From Arsenophonus sp052171275 (GTDB taxonomy: Bacteria; Pseudomonadota; Gammaproteobacteria; Enterobacterales; Enterobacteriaceae), in the NCBI GenBank assembly GCA_052171275.1, contig CM125795.1, positions 558,001-622,000 of the forward strand: a stretch of 64,000 bases of DNA, written 5' to 3'. Both the position numbers and the translations under genes were made by a program. Numbering within the stretch: position 1 is the first letter of the stretch; each line of letters starts with the position of its first letter. A model generated the notes under the pieces. The model was not told the DNA's origin and did no database searches. It worked only from the letters and a program-made list of their open reading frames with translations. Shown one piece after another: positions 35,011 through 46,553 of the stretch.

Positions 35011-37659
35011 ACTAAGTAAACAATTTAACTAGAAATTTATAATTTATTCACATTACAAAAACAGTTATTAATAATAACTGTTTTTGTAAGTTAAAATATT
35101 CAAAGTAATAATATTATTATCATCATAAGTTTTGATATTATATGTTTTAAAAATAAATATTAAGTTATCTTTATGATTATATTTTTAATAATTAAAAAAA
35201 ATTTAAAATTGTTATTTATATATTAAAATTGATTTTTTTGTATTTTATTCATGAAATAATTAGATTTAGATGCTATTTTATTAAAATATAATAAGCAGCT
35301 ATATATTTAGTTAAATAATTATAATTAATATCTATTTTCGCTAATTTTTTTATGTTTATATTTAGTAACATATCTTTTTTAATATCTAAATAATTCATTT
35401 ATTGACTTTAGTTAATAGAGATTTATATATTAATCGTTAATTAATAATATACTAATTTGATTATCTATGATATAAAAAATTATTTTATAAATTAATGAAA
35501 TATCTTTTGAATTTAATATTAATTTAATAATAAATTTCATTATCGTTATTTTTTTTAGCTAAGAAATTTTATTTGAACTTATTGAAGTATTAAAAATTGT
35601 TAGAATTAACTAGAATATTTGCTGTTAATAAATACAATTTTTCTTTAAAAATAGCATATGTTAATAAAATTTAATTTATTAATTTCAACTTATTGAAAGT
35701 TTTTATTTAATAGCTTTCTTAAAAAAATAACAATATTGCTAATATTGTATTATTATATTAATATTTAAACATTATATCCTTTTCTATTTTGTATGAAAAT
35801 TATAAAAGAGAGCATATAAATAAACTTTAAGTAACATTAATGTAATGAATGGTATAATTAAATATAGCAATATGCTAAATTATTTTAAATATAAAAATAT
35901 TTTTTAATTTTTGAAACATGATAATATCTTATATATTATATAATAGAGAAAACAAAATAAATGATTTAATATTTTCAATAAGTATATTATTAATAATAAA
36001 TAATTTATTAATAAAATTATATTATAATAATAAAATAATATAATTAAAAATCATTTAATTAATTATTGTTTTAGTAAAAATTAAATATTTTATTTTTGTA
36101 TAGAATATTTTATCTAAAATATTTTTATATATAGTTTAATTTATTTTTTTTAAAAAATACATGTTTATAGTAAATTAAAATATGATATAAAATATTTTTT
36201 TGAAGTTAATAATATTAATTATATTAATAATAGTAAATCTAAAAAAATAGTTTTTATATATAGTTAAAAATAAATGTTATCTTATTAGATATAAAATTAT
36301 TTATGATATTGTTATTATAAAGTTTTTTTGTTTTATTTAATAAATAAATATTAAGCAATATGTTTCAATAAATATAATTCTAATAAAATGCTAATAAATT
36401 AGTTTATCCATTTTGATACTACTTAATAATAATTAGTATTATATTTTTATATAATATTATGATGTTTTAATTATATACATTAGTCGAATAAAAATATTAT
36501 TTAATTTTATAATTAAAAATAAACAAATTAATGCAGATATTATCTGTTATTATACTAATAAAGAAAATATATATTATATATAGTATAGTAAATTTATATA
36601 AGATTTTTAAATTTATAAATAATAATCAAGTTAATCTAATTGATAATATTTATGAATTATAAAAAAGATTTTATACTTTATGTATTTTGATATTTTATAC
36701 CATATAAATTTAATTAAAATCATAAAAATGATAATAAATACTATATTAAAATAAATGAATTTCAATTTATTATAAAAGTTAAAACTAAAATAATCAGTAT
36801 ATCAAGAGATCTATATGATATATGATCTTTAACATTCATTTTCAGAAAACATTGAGTATACTTATTACTAGATAAATTTATATTTTTATTTATTTTATAC
36901 TTTCTATTTTTAAAATCATTTTGATTATTATATTAAATAATTATCTTAAAATTATTTAGTTAATATAATATTTAATATTTGTTTATAGTTTATTTTTAAG
37001 GATTATTTTCAGTTGAAAAATATTTTTTAAGTTAATATTATTTTAGCTAGTTTTAGAAACTATTGAAAATTTAATTAAATTAAAAACATAATCTTATTAA
37101 TTAAAGTAATATTTATTTACTAAATAATATTAGTAGAATAACCTAAATAGATTTTTAAATAATTAAATTAATTTTTAATATATATTAAGTATATATTAAA
37201 TATAAATTTAAATTTATAGTTAGCTAATAGGAGAAATAAATAGTATTATAAGATGTGTTATTAATTTAATTAATACTTAAAAATATATTTAAATCAATAA
37301 AAATTGAGTTTTACATATAAATATAAAAGAAAATAAAATGATTTAATATATATAAAATATAATGTGTATTCATAATTCGAATAATTAATTTATACAATTG
37401 ATTTGATTTAATCGATATTAGATATTTAATTATCTTATTATTTTAATAATAATTAAGCTTTATTAATATAAGTCAAATTATCATTGATAGAATTAATAAT
37501 TTTAAATTAATTATAATTTTTCTGAAAATTATATCGTTTAAATAATTATTTTTAAGTAAAATGATAATATAAAGGATTTATTATTAAGTTTTTTAATATT
37601 TTGTAATTATATATATGATATATATTATAATAATTTAATTAAGTTATTTATATATATTT
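35011..37659 (+). other. Gap of the size expected for truD-surE-pcm fossils
   Basis: The interval between the ispF and nlpD fossils is 2.65 kb; in E. coli truD, surE and pcm together take about 2.4 kb there. A weak match to the LEIGTGSGY motif of Pcm appears at 37220 (LANRRNK-stop-Y), within about 10 bp of its predicted place. I could not confirm truD or surE. This is inference from spacing, not identification. Confidence 0.33.
35053..35089. repeat. Perfect palindrome, 18-bp arms, 1-nt centre
   Basis: Arms TTACAAAAACAGTTATTA and complement around a single A. It looks like a bidirectional terminator and lies about 40 bp beyond the predicted ispF end, but no active gene ends here. Confidence 0.7.
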
Positions 37660-38800
37660 ATTTGAATACTATTTTATATTAAAATATAATATATTTGTTA
37701 TTTAATATTTTGGTTATTCTTATCTAAAACTTATCTTCTTAATCTATATTTTTATAAAAAATTCCTTTACTAGTATATTTTAGTAATAATGTAAAGTAAT
37801 AAGTTTTATCTGTGATTTAACATAAATATTTCTAAAACTAATTTTAAAATTAAATTAATAAAGTTTTAAACCTAGAAAATATGAAGATAATCAGTATATT
37901 AATATTTTTTAATTATTTTGGATATTATTAAATTATTTAAATAAGTAAATTTATCTTTAACATGTTATAAAGTAATAATAATTTTGATACAATTCCTATT
38001 GTTTTTTTAAAAAATATAGTTATCATAATAAAAATATTTACTATCAATAATAAATTAAAAAGGAAATGTATCATTTTTACTATAAAAATTTATTTAGTTT
38101 ATTATAAAATAAACTAAATTTATATTTATAAGTTCATATTTTAGTTAAATATAATGAAAATATGAACTTATCTGATTATATAATGATTTTATAAATTATA
38201 ATTTGTTTATCTTTTATGAAGTTATATTTATATATTATATTTTATCGATAAAAAAAATTTAATTATTAAATTCCCCACATTTTCTTTTATAGAAAGAATT
38301 TAAAAAATAAATAATTGTTGTATTATTAATTGTGATTTTAAAATATAAAAGTATTTTAGTTTTATAAATTTAGTCAATAAATTTTCATTATTTATAATGA
38401 AATAGATATATATAAATATCATCATATTATCATTTATTATCGGTTTTTAATGTCAATAGAATAATTCATTCTTATTAAGAAATCTTGTTGATTATAATAA
38501 TCTTAATATATTTTTTGATTTTATAAAAATTTTATTTTTTAGTTAAGAATTGATTGTATTGGTATATTTTACATATACTAAATTGTTAGAGTTTTCTTAT
38601 GGTAGTGCACTATAGATTATAATAATAAGAATAAGATGTTGACATTTAACAATAACAGTCAAAAAATTTAAATATTTTTAAAAGCTTAACCGTATGCTAT
38701 GATCATCTTTATTTATTTTCTAAAATTATTAAATTCAAAATTTGAATAATTAAGATTATATTATTATACGAACATATTTTATAATATTTATTGGTAATAA
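37660..38800 (+). pseudogene. nlpD: Decayed nlpD (murein hydrolase activator)
   Basis: YGSAL-stop-IIII at 38598-38627 aligns with YAGNALRGYGNLIII of the M23 (LytM) domain of NlpD. KFE-stop-LR at 38738 aligns with HFEIR near the C-terminus, followed by N for the VNPLRY segment. The distance between them is 47 codons against 57. It precedes rpoS, as in all enterobacteria. Ends are extrapolated from the 379-residue E. coli protein. NlpD activates the amidase AmiC during septation. Confidence 0.55.
38128..38171. repeat. Perfect hairpin, 15-bp stem, 14-nt loop
   Basis: Arms ATAAGTTCATATTTT and complement. It lies within the nlpD fossil. Confidence 0.6.
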
Positions 38801-38963
38801 TTATAATAATAGTAGCAAATACAATCAAATATAGTAATTAATAGTAAATTAGTTAAATAATATTATTAGATAATTATTATATAAGAATAATTTATTCATA
38901 ATTAAGAATTAATAGAAGTTGCGTTATGATACTGATATTTATCAATTAAAATTTTATAATTTT

Positions 38964-38993
38964 ACTAAGATCCATATTTTAATAGATCTTAGT
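38964..38993 (+). terminator. Terminator-like hairpin between nlpD and rpoS fossils
   Basis: Stem ACTAAGATC/GATCTTAGT with a 12-nt loop, followed by TTATTTTT. It has the form of an intrinsic terminator on the plus strand but serves no intact gene now. Confidence 0.4.
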
Positions 38994-39224
38994 TTATTTT
39001 TAACCATCATCTTTATTCTTATATTTACAATTTATTATATGTAAATTATATCTAAATTTACTATATTATAAAGATATTATTAATATTAAACGTTTATATT
39101 TTTATCAAATTAAATTAAATATAATAATAAAGTTATCTGAATCCTATATATTATTAGTAGATATATCTAATTTTAGAATTAATATAATAGTGAATTTTGC
39201 TATTAATAAACATTAATGCTTAAT

Positions 39225-40220
39225 CATTTATAATGAAATATTTTCTATTTTAATAATTAATTAGAATTAATTAAGTTTTTCTTATAATATTAGTTTTTAT
39301 TAAATAATATATTTTAAGAAATTAAATTTTTACTTTCATAACATAACTAACGTTTTAGTTTTTATATATAAAAACTATATATTAATTAATAAACTAATAT
39401 ATTTACTGTTATCTATATAATTATTATTAATTGTAAATTAATTTATTTATTAGTAATTAATAGATATAATTTTATTACATTAAATTTAGAATAATAAATA
39501 AAATTGTTACAAAAACAGCAGTTCAATATAAAATAACTCTATCTTATTTTTTTATTTTATATAAATAATTATTTAACAGCAATGGAAAAGACTTTTAATT
39601 TTATTACTATATTTGTAGTATGGTTGAAAAAAAATTTTTATGTATTGATATTAATAGAATTTATAGTACGATATATTAATTGGAGTACTATTTTGTTCAA
39701 AATATTACTAATAAATATTAGTAAAAAGATGATGTTAATTACTATTATAATCACATAAATTTTTTGTTTATATTTTCTTCTTTTATTCTGATTAGTAATT
39801 ACTGCTTTAATAATTTTAACAATTCTTGTGAACTATAATTCTTCACTAATTAATATCTCAATTTTTTATTTGATTATTTTTAATTATAATTGATCAATAT
39901 TTTAATGATTTTTAATTGTTTTATTTGGAATTAATTTTTATTATATAGCATTTATTAACATAATAATCTTATTTATATATTGCATTAACTTTTTAATATT
40001 ATTATATTATCATTCGATAATAGAAATCTAAATCATTGTATAAAAATTTCAACAAAATATTCTACCTTATTATTATAATAATAGTAGTTCAGAAAGTATT
40101 TTAAAGTCGAGTTTAACTAGATAAATTAAGTATTACTATACTATAATTTTTCTAAGAATTTTAAGTGAGTGCAAAAATATTAACTTATTTAACGATATGG
40201 CATTGTTCATTTCATGGTAA
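39225..40220 (+). pseudogene. rpoS: Decayed rpoS (stationary-phase sigma factor)
   Basis: The C-terminal 34 codons align without a gap: SLTR-stop (40110-40124) for GLTRE, then FLRILSE for GLRRLRE, and NDMALF (40191-40208) for NIEALF, ending at TAA 40218. Upstream, MVEKKF at 39620 matches AVEKF of region 2, then RI.YST and, after a frame shift, YINW for YATW. The frame carries many stops. The gene is collinear over its length and converges on mutS, the arrangement I recall from Yersinia. The start is extrapolated from the 330-residue protein. Confidence 0.85.
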
Positions 40221-42735
40221 GGATATCTATTATCTGAAATTTATTAAAAATTTTTTGTAATTATATTAGAATAGAATAATTGATAAGTTTTTTCTATGCG
40301 TATTTTTATTTTTTTATATTAATTAGTAATTTATTGGTTCATGATATTTGTTTTTAATATGTCACTAGCAATCACTTTCTTGACGTTATAATACATAAAA
40401 AATAGTGAAATATATTCAAAATTAATTTTATCATTAAATTTATAATTTTCAATATAAATAAAACGAGTAAATTATAAATAATAACTTATAAAGTTTCAAT
40501 CATATAATTATAATATTGATAATTATCATTGATTAATTATATTAATAAGTTGAGTAGTCAAAATAATATAATAAGAAACTATCTAATTTTATTTTATAGT
40601 TTTTTATTAAAAAACTATTGGTGATAGTTTGTAATTAATTTACTAAATTTATTAATTTTAGCTCCAATCTCGTTAAAATAATGTAGAACGATAATTCTGA
40701 AATAATTTTGTTAAATCTAATTAAAATAGTTACTTAAGAACTAAGTAAAACTTCTTTATAAATAAAAATCAAGTATTATTTTCAATTGTTTGAAATATTG
40801 AATTTTTAATATTGATTTTTGGAAACATATAATTAGTTTTATAATTTAACACATTATATTCTAGGAAATTTATTTGATGAGTTTGTATCTAATATTATCT
40901 TTGTTCATATAATTTATTAACTAATATGGATAAATTTATCAATTCTTTGATAAACCTCCTAGTGTTCTTTTTGTAGATCGTATATTGAATAGAAATATTA
41001 TCACAGATTCGCATAGTAATCTAATATTTCTAAACTTTCAATATAGTTTTTAAATTTTAGGGCAAATAAGGACAATTTATTCTTTATTAAAAGCAATCTG
41101 CTTAATATTTTTTGATCATTTATTAAAAGTAACTTTTAATAAATTAAATTCTAGTTATATAATTTAACTAATATTTAATATTATCGCAAAATATTTTATC
41201 ATATAAACCTCATCAACAAAATAATTCAACTGATACTAACTTCTATGGCATATCTCCACTATTTCTATTAATAATGTTTTACTAAAGTATTATCTAGTAG
41301 GATTTTATTAGAATTAGTAATAACTATTACGTGTGTTTATGAAGTTATTTTTATATAAATATCATTTATTTATTCAGAAATCAATTTTAATATTATGACA
41401 CCTAAAATATTACTGTTTTTCTATTAGAAATATAACGAAGAAATCTGTAATAAATAATCAAGAAATAATAATTATAATTAATAATTATTATTTAATAATA
41501 TCTTACACATTGATTGCATAATTAATTAAAAAATAGAATTACATATAAAAATATCTTAAATATTAATATCAATGGTATTTATTTATTTTGATAATTATGA
41601 AGTATTAATTTCTTATAAGAATATCTTTTTGAATCACTCTCTATAATCTTATGGTTGACTAAAGATTATTTAGAATATTAAATAATATATCATATGGTAC
41701 CTTAAAATCAAGAAGTTCTAAATTAAACCGATATTAAATTTAAGAATTTTATGTCAGTATTTTCAATACGTATATCTTCCTTTAAGAATTTGTTTTTATA
41801 TAGTAATAAGCATATGTTATTTAACTTATTATATTTAGTTATAGTATTCATTTATTCTTTTTTGAATATTAATATTAATAGGATAATTAGAAAATTTTAT
41901 TATATATTATTTATATTTATTATTAGATTGTTTATTTATAAAATTTATAATATATAACCTATTAACAAAAAGATCAATTTTTATAATTAAATTTCAGTAT
42001 TTTTTAATTTAATAAATAAATTTATAAATATCATGTTGATTAATTTTATATCATTAAATAAAAAATATTTTCTTATAAATAAGAAATGAATTTAATTAAT
42101 ATTATTATTTGTCATAGATTTTTTATCTATAAACTATTTATGTTTTATGATAATAATATAATTATATTTAATTTAAATTAAATATAGTATTTTTTATATT
42201 TAAAATATATAAATATATATAAAGTTTTATTATTTATAATAAGCTGATAGTTTTTAAAATTTAATCATATTTACAAGATATTTAATATAGCTAATATACT
42301 TTCTATTTAATTTATTATTATTTTTATCATATTATGATTTGAATCCTAATCTGATAAAGTGAAAATATAAATATTTTGTTTGTACTTTATTTATTAAATA
42401 TATAAATCATATTTATCATTAAGTCATTTAAGTTAATAAATTTACATAGTAACAAATTATTTAATAGAAATAAATTTCATTATGAATGATTTAATTTTTA
42501 TTTTTTTAACTACTATTCATTTAATATTTATTAAAAATTGAAAATATTAGAATTACATAAATAAATAAAATGATTAATTTTAATTAATGAATCATAAATT
42601 TTCTATATTTGATTTATTTATAATCTTTATTATTAGTTCTCTATTTTAATTATTTTCAAGAAATTATTATTTTTATTCTTTAATAAATAAATTATCTAAA
42701 AAATAAAATTTATGGTAAAGTTATTCTGTTTTATA
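40207..42735 (-). pseudogene. mutS: Decayed mutS (mismatch recognition ATPase), near full length
   Basis: Minus-strand fossil. From the N-terminal side: RTNN..DYK-stop (42640) for RMGDFYEL; TLSD (42360) for TISD (residue 118); NYFC-stop-stop-GL for NYMRRQTL; SKNIKQIAFNKE for SKGKALALEKQ; SLEILDYYANL for ALAELDVLVNL; H-stop-EVYQRIDKFI for HPVVEQVLNEPFI; IILDTNSSNK (Walker A Lys at 40871) for IITGPNMGGK; NEIG (40674) for the Walker B DEIG; VIAS for GAAS; ILTMK-TGA (40207) for IYRLK. Residues 118 and 620 are 496 codons apart against 502 in E. coli, so length is almost unchanged. Stops and frame shifts are abundant. Confidence 0.87.
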
Positions 42736-43436
42736 GTAAGTACTTTTTGATATAATCTCGATATTATGATTATAATAAATTATCACCTATAATGTTTTAA
42801 TTATTGGATGATGTAATATATAACTAAATGTTATGAGATAATTATTATACTTAATTTGACAAATTTATAATATATTATTTTTACGTTTTATAATAATAAT
42901 TTATTTGATATTTTACACTTAATTTTAACAAAAATTAATTTAAATGAATTTTGTTTTTATAGATGAATTAGTTAGTTTATAAAATTAATACAAATATCTT
43001 TAGTATTATGAATATTAAAGAGTTTATTAATTATAACAAGTGATAATTAATATAAAAGTTAATATTACTTGAGATTGATATAAAATAAAAATAGAGATTT
43101 AAAAAAAATCTAAATAAAATTTTATATGTATTTATTTTAAGATTTGTATAAATTATATCTCAATATCTATGAGAAAAAGGATGTTTAAGTTATATTAGTG
43201 CAATTAAAACATTGGAAATAATTTATATAAATAATAAATTTACCTTATTAAATTAAAACATAATACTAATAATAATATTTTAAAACTGAAGAATAAAATT
43301 ATATTTTAATACAAGTTATTTATTTAAGTTAAGTAGTATGAATTATTCTAATTTTTCTAATATTATTTCTATATATTTTATATACTTAGAACAAGTTTTA
43401 TAATATAAAAATTTTTTTTTCCTTTGATAAAGATCT

Positions 43437-43501
43437 AAAATATTAGAATTATAATTATTTTTTTTAATTTTATAAAAAAATAATTATAATTCTAATATTT
43501 T
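43437..43501. repeat. Longest perfect hairpin: 28-bp stem, 9-nt loop
   Basis: Arms 43437-43464 and 43474-43501 are exact complements. The stem includes a T8/A7 run and a TATTAGAATTATAATTA core. It is far longer than a usual terminator stem, and no gene end is adjacent. Confidence 0.85.
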
Positions 43502-44423
43502 AATTTATTTTTTATCTATCTATAAAATTTTGATAAAACTCTTATGATAAGTATTCGTAAGATAGAATTCAATAGTATTTACTATCACGCTTAATTAATT
43601 TATTAAAACGATAAATTACTTTTTTAGTACTATATATTTATATATAAAATTAATTTATGTATTAGTATGAGAAATTATGAGATTTATTTTTTGTTTTATT
43701 TCATTTATCCATATTATTATATAAATTATTATGTTTTTTCTTTCTATCAACTACTTTAATTAAAGAAATTTACTTATATTTTAAAGTATAATATTTAATA
43801 TTATAATCATTTATTCTTTATTTATTTAAAAATGATTTAATATTCTATTTTAGAATATCACAAGTAATTGTTTTCCGCCAAATTTTATTTTTGATATTAT
43901 TTAGCAATTAATTAATGTTGTAATACTAATATAAACTTATATCTTATTAATTATTTTAATAGAATTATTTTTTAATGATAATAATTTAATTATTTTTTGC
44001 TTATCTTTTTTTCTTACATCCAATATATATTAAGTTTCATATAATAAAAGTAATTATAATTTATGTTTTATTAAATAAAAAAAGATTTTTATATTTAAAA
44101 TTAACAATAACTTTATTTCATTAAATAATGCTATTATATTTTAACATAATTAAATTTTTATTATTGATATAATTCTTGACGTTATATTTATACGATATCT
44201 ATATGTTTTATGTATGAAATAAATAAAAAAATTATATTTATTTTGATTTGATTCATAAATTCTATCAATTTAATGAATTTTTACAAAAAATAATATATTT
44301 GAAATACTATTTAAAAATTAAAATTTTTTTCCTTTTGAATATCATTTGTTTAATATTAATATATATCTTCTAGATATTCAAATTTTTTTTATTAAAAAAT
44401 ACTAAATAGCAAGTAATTTCTAT

Positions 44424-44461
44424 AAATTATTAATTTTAGAAATTTCTAAAATTAATAATTT
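44424..44461. repeat. 38-nt perfect palindrome
   Basis: Nineteen-bp arms with no loop; left arm AAATTATTAATTTTAGAAA. It lies about 870 bp before nuoA with no recognised gene beside it. Confidence 0.75.
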
Positions 44462-45333
44462 TATTTATTTTAATAGTAATAACAGTTCATAATTTAGAAC
44501 TTAAGTATGAAAATTTCAGATAGTAAAAAATATTTTTTAAATAGTTAAATGCTATCTTTAATTTGATAACTAAATCAATTGGTTATCTCCAATTCTTTAT
44601 TAAATATTTTTGATTAAATATTAGTTAAGGATTTTGTATTATATAATCCAATATTATATAAGTTATGTATATACTAATTATATATAATATAAATTAATAT
44701 TACTCTTCATGAAATATTTAGATATTATAGTTATAAATAAAATTATAAAAATGGTATTTTGTTTAAATAAAAGTTATTTAAATATTTCTCATTTATATTT
44801 CTAAATTTTATTTAGAAAATGTTTTTATAAGCTAAAAGTTTATTATTATATCTAGAGTAATTATTGTTAATTACATGTTCATTAAAAAATAGTTTGGGTT
44901 GATATAACTAAATAAAACTAATTATTTTATAATCGAGATCATATTTTTAAATATAATTATACGTATTATAAGAAATAATTAAAGTGATGTTGTTTTAAAA
45001 TAGATTTTTTATGAAAATAATGGTGTGGTAAAAAATAAAATATTAGTTATACTAATATAACAATTTTTAATTTTAATATTATTAAATCTTATAATTCTAT
45101 GTTCTTAACTTATAATATTTTATTTTATAATTTAAGATAAATGGTATCAAAAATATTTTTATATAAATAAAATTGAAATAAGAAAAAATGTTAACTAAAG
45201 AAATGATATTTATCTATCTATTTTATTTTTCTTCTCATCTAACTATCATTAATAAAATATACTGTGGTATATCTCGATAATTCAATAGTAAAGAAATGAC
45301 ATTTTTATTTATGATAAATAATCGGTAATAAGT

Positions 45334-45777
45334 ATGTTAATTTATAATGAAGTATTTGCTTATAATTGGGCTTTTATAATATATCTTATTGGTAGTTTTG
45401 CTCTGTGTTCTTTAATGTTACTTTGTTCTTATTATCTTGGAAGTAAGTCAACTGGAAAAGGGAAGCATATTCCTTATGAATCAGGCATTAATTCTGTTGG
45501 TAGTGCTCGCTTGCGTATGTCAGTCAAATTTTACTTAATTGCTATGTTTTTTGTTATTTTTGATATTGAAGCTTTATTCCTTTATGCATGGGCTGTTTCT
45601 ATTAAAGAAAATGGTTGGTTAGGTTTTATTGAAGCAAGTATTTTTATACTAGTATTATTTATTTGTTTATTTTACTTGGTTCGTATTGGAGCACTTAATT
45701 GGACATCAAAACGTTTATGTAATCATTTTGTAAAACATGGTAAAGTTATTAAAAACAATAATTATTATAAAGAGTAA
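45334..45777 (+). CDS. nuoA: NADH-quinone oxidoreductase subunit A
   Basis: Small membrane subunit at the junction between the peripheral and membrane arms of complex I. It is 147 residues, the same as in E. coli, with three hydrophobic helices. The conserved loop YESGINSVGSARL (about 49-61) and the acidic helix segment FVIFDIEALFLYAW are intact. First gene of the 13-gene nuo operon. The ribosome-binding site is weak (TAATAAG). Confidence 0.97.
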   Translation: MLIYNEVFAYNWAFIIYLIGSFALCSLMLLCSYYLGSKSTGKGKHIPYESGINSVGSARLRMSVKFYLIAMFFVIFDIEALFLYAWAVSIKENGWLGFIEASIFILVLFICLFYLVRIGALNWTSKRLCNHFVKHGKVIKNNNYYKE

Positions 45778-45794
45778 AATTGAGGAATTTAAAG

Positions 45795-46472
45795 ATGGAT
45801 TATACTATCACTCGAATTCAATTAAACAATAAAAAAAATGCTCGTTATCCATTAGAAACAAAAGAAATTGTTAAGGATCCATTAGAGCAGCATGTTAATC
45901 GTAATATTTATATGGGTAAGTTAAAACACGTTTTGCATACTATGGTAAATTGGGGTAGAAAAAACTCTCTATGGCCTTATAATTTTGGTCTTTCATGTTG
46001 TTATGTTGAAATGGTGACCTCTTTTACTGCAGTACATGATGTTGCTAGATTTGGTTCTGAAGTATTACGAGCATCACCAAGGCAAGCTGATTTTATGGTT
46101 ATTGCTGGTACTTGTTTTATTAAAATGGCACCAGTTATTCAACGTCTTTATGATCAAATGTTATCGCCTAAATGGGTAATTTCTATGGGTGCTTGTGCTA
46201 ATTCTGGTGGTATGTACGATATTTATTCTGTTGTCCAAGGTGTTGATAAATTTCTTCCTGTTGACATTTATATACCAGGTTGTCCACCACGACCTGAAGC
46301 TTATATCCAGTCATTGTTATTATTACAAGAATTGATTGATAAAGAACGCCGTCCTCTATCATGGATAGTTGAAGATCAAGGCGTTTATCATGCTAATATA
46401 CAATCTGAAAAAGAACGTAAGCGTAGTGAAAGAATAGCTGTAAAAACATTACGAACACCGGACGAAATATAA
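45795..46472 (+). CDS. nuoB: NADH-quinone oxidoreductase subunit B
   Basis: Peripheral-arm subunit that carries the terminal 4Fe-4S cluster N2, next to the quinone site. The ATG at 45795 (with GAGG upstream) gives 225 residues beginning MDYTITRIQL as in homologues; an in-frame TTG 15 nt upstream is less likely. Cluster ligands lie in GLSCCYVEM, GTCF and PGCPPRPEA. The MGKLKHVLHTMVNWGRKN segment is about five residues longer than in E. coli and resembles the Yersinia/Serratia form. It lies 17 nt after nuoA. Confidence 0.97.
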   Translation: MDYTITRIQLNNKKNARYPLETKEIVKDPLEQHVNRNIYMGKLKHVLHTMVNWGRKNSLWPYNFGLSCCYVEMVTSFTAVHDVARFGSEVLRASPRQADFMVIAGTCFIKMAPVIQRLYDQMLSPKWVISMGACANSGGMYDIYSVVQGVDKFLPVDIYIPGCPPRPEAYIQSLLLLQELIDKERRPLSWIVEDQGVYHANIQSEKERKRSERIAVKTLRTPDEI

Positions 46473-46553
46473 AATCATAAAATACGCTATTGAGTTTAAG
46501 AAAAATAATATAATGTATTTATTAATAAAACTGATTAAATATTGTGGTAGATA

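Larger units (their letters stand above)
42736..45333. other. Desert segment between mutS fossil and nuoA
   Basis: No gene recognised. In E. coli lrhA and alaA lie next to nuoA, and some decayed gene probably lies here. Two strong palindromes occur (43437-43501 and 44424-44461). The nuo promoter must lie at the right end; I see no convincing -35/-10 pair against the A+T background. Confidence 0.45.

Noticed and set aside
40935..41060. Plus-strand FDKPPSVLFVDRIL, resembling FabZ
   Set aside because: Short chance frame opposite the mutS fossil; no other FabZ segment nearby.
41221..41280. Minus-strand RNSGDMP, resembling TRSGDIDP of acetate kinase
   Set aside because: The flanking residues do not fit AckA, and the surrounding segments align collinearly with MutS.
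41751..41957. 68-codon plus-strand open frame
   Set aside because: It overlaps the minus-strand mutS fossil, has no ribosome-binding site and consists of codons expected from A+T-rich noise.
19662..45333. tRNA genes, small RNAs or CRISPR repeats in the desert
   Set aside because: I looked for G+C-richer cloverleaf segments and regularly spaced repeats and saw none; the G+C-richer patches resolved to decayed protein genes.
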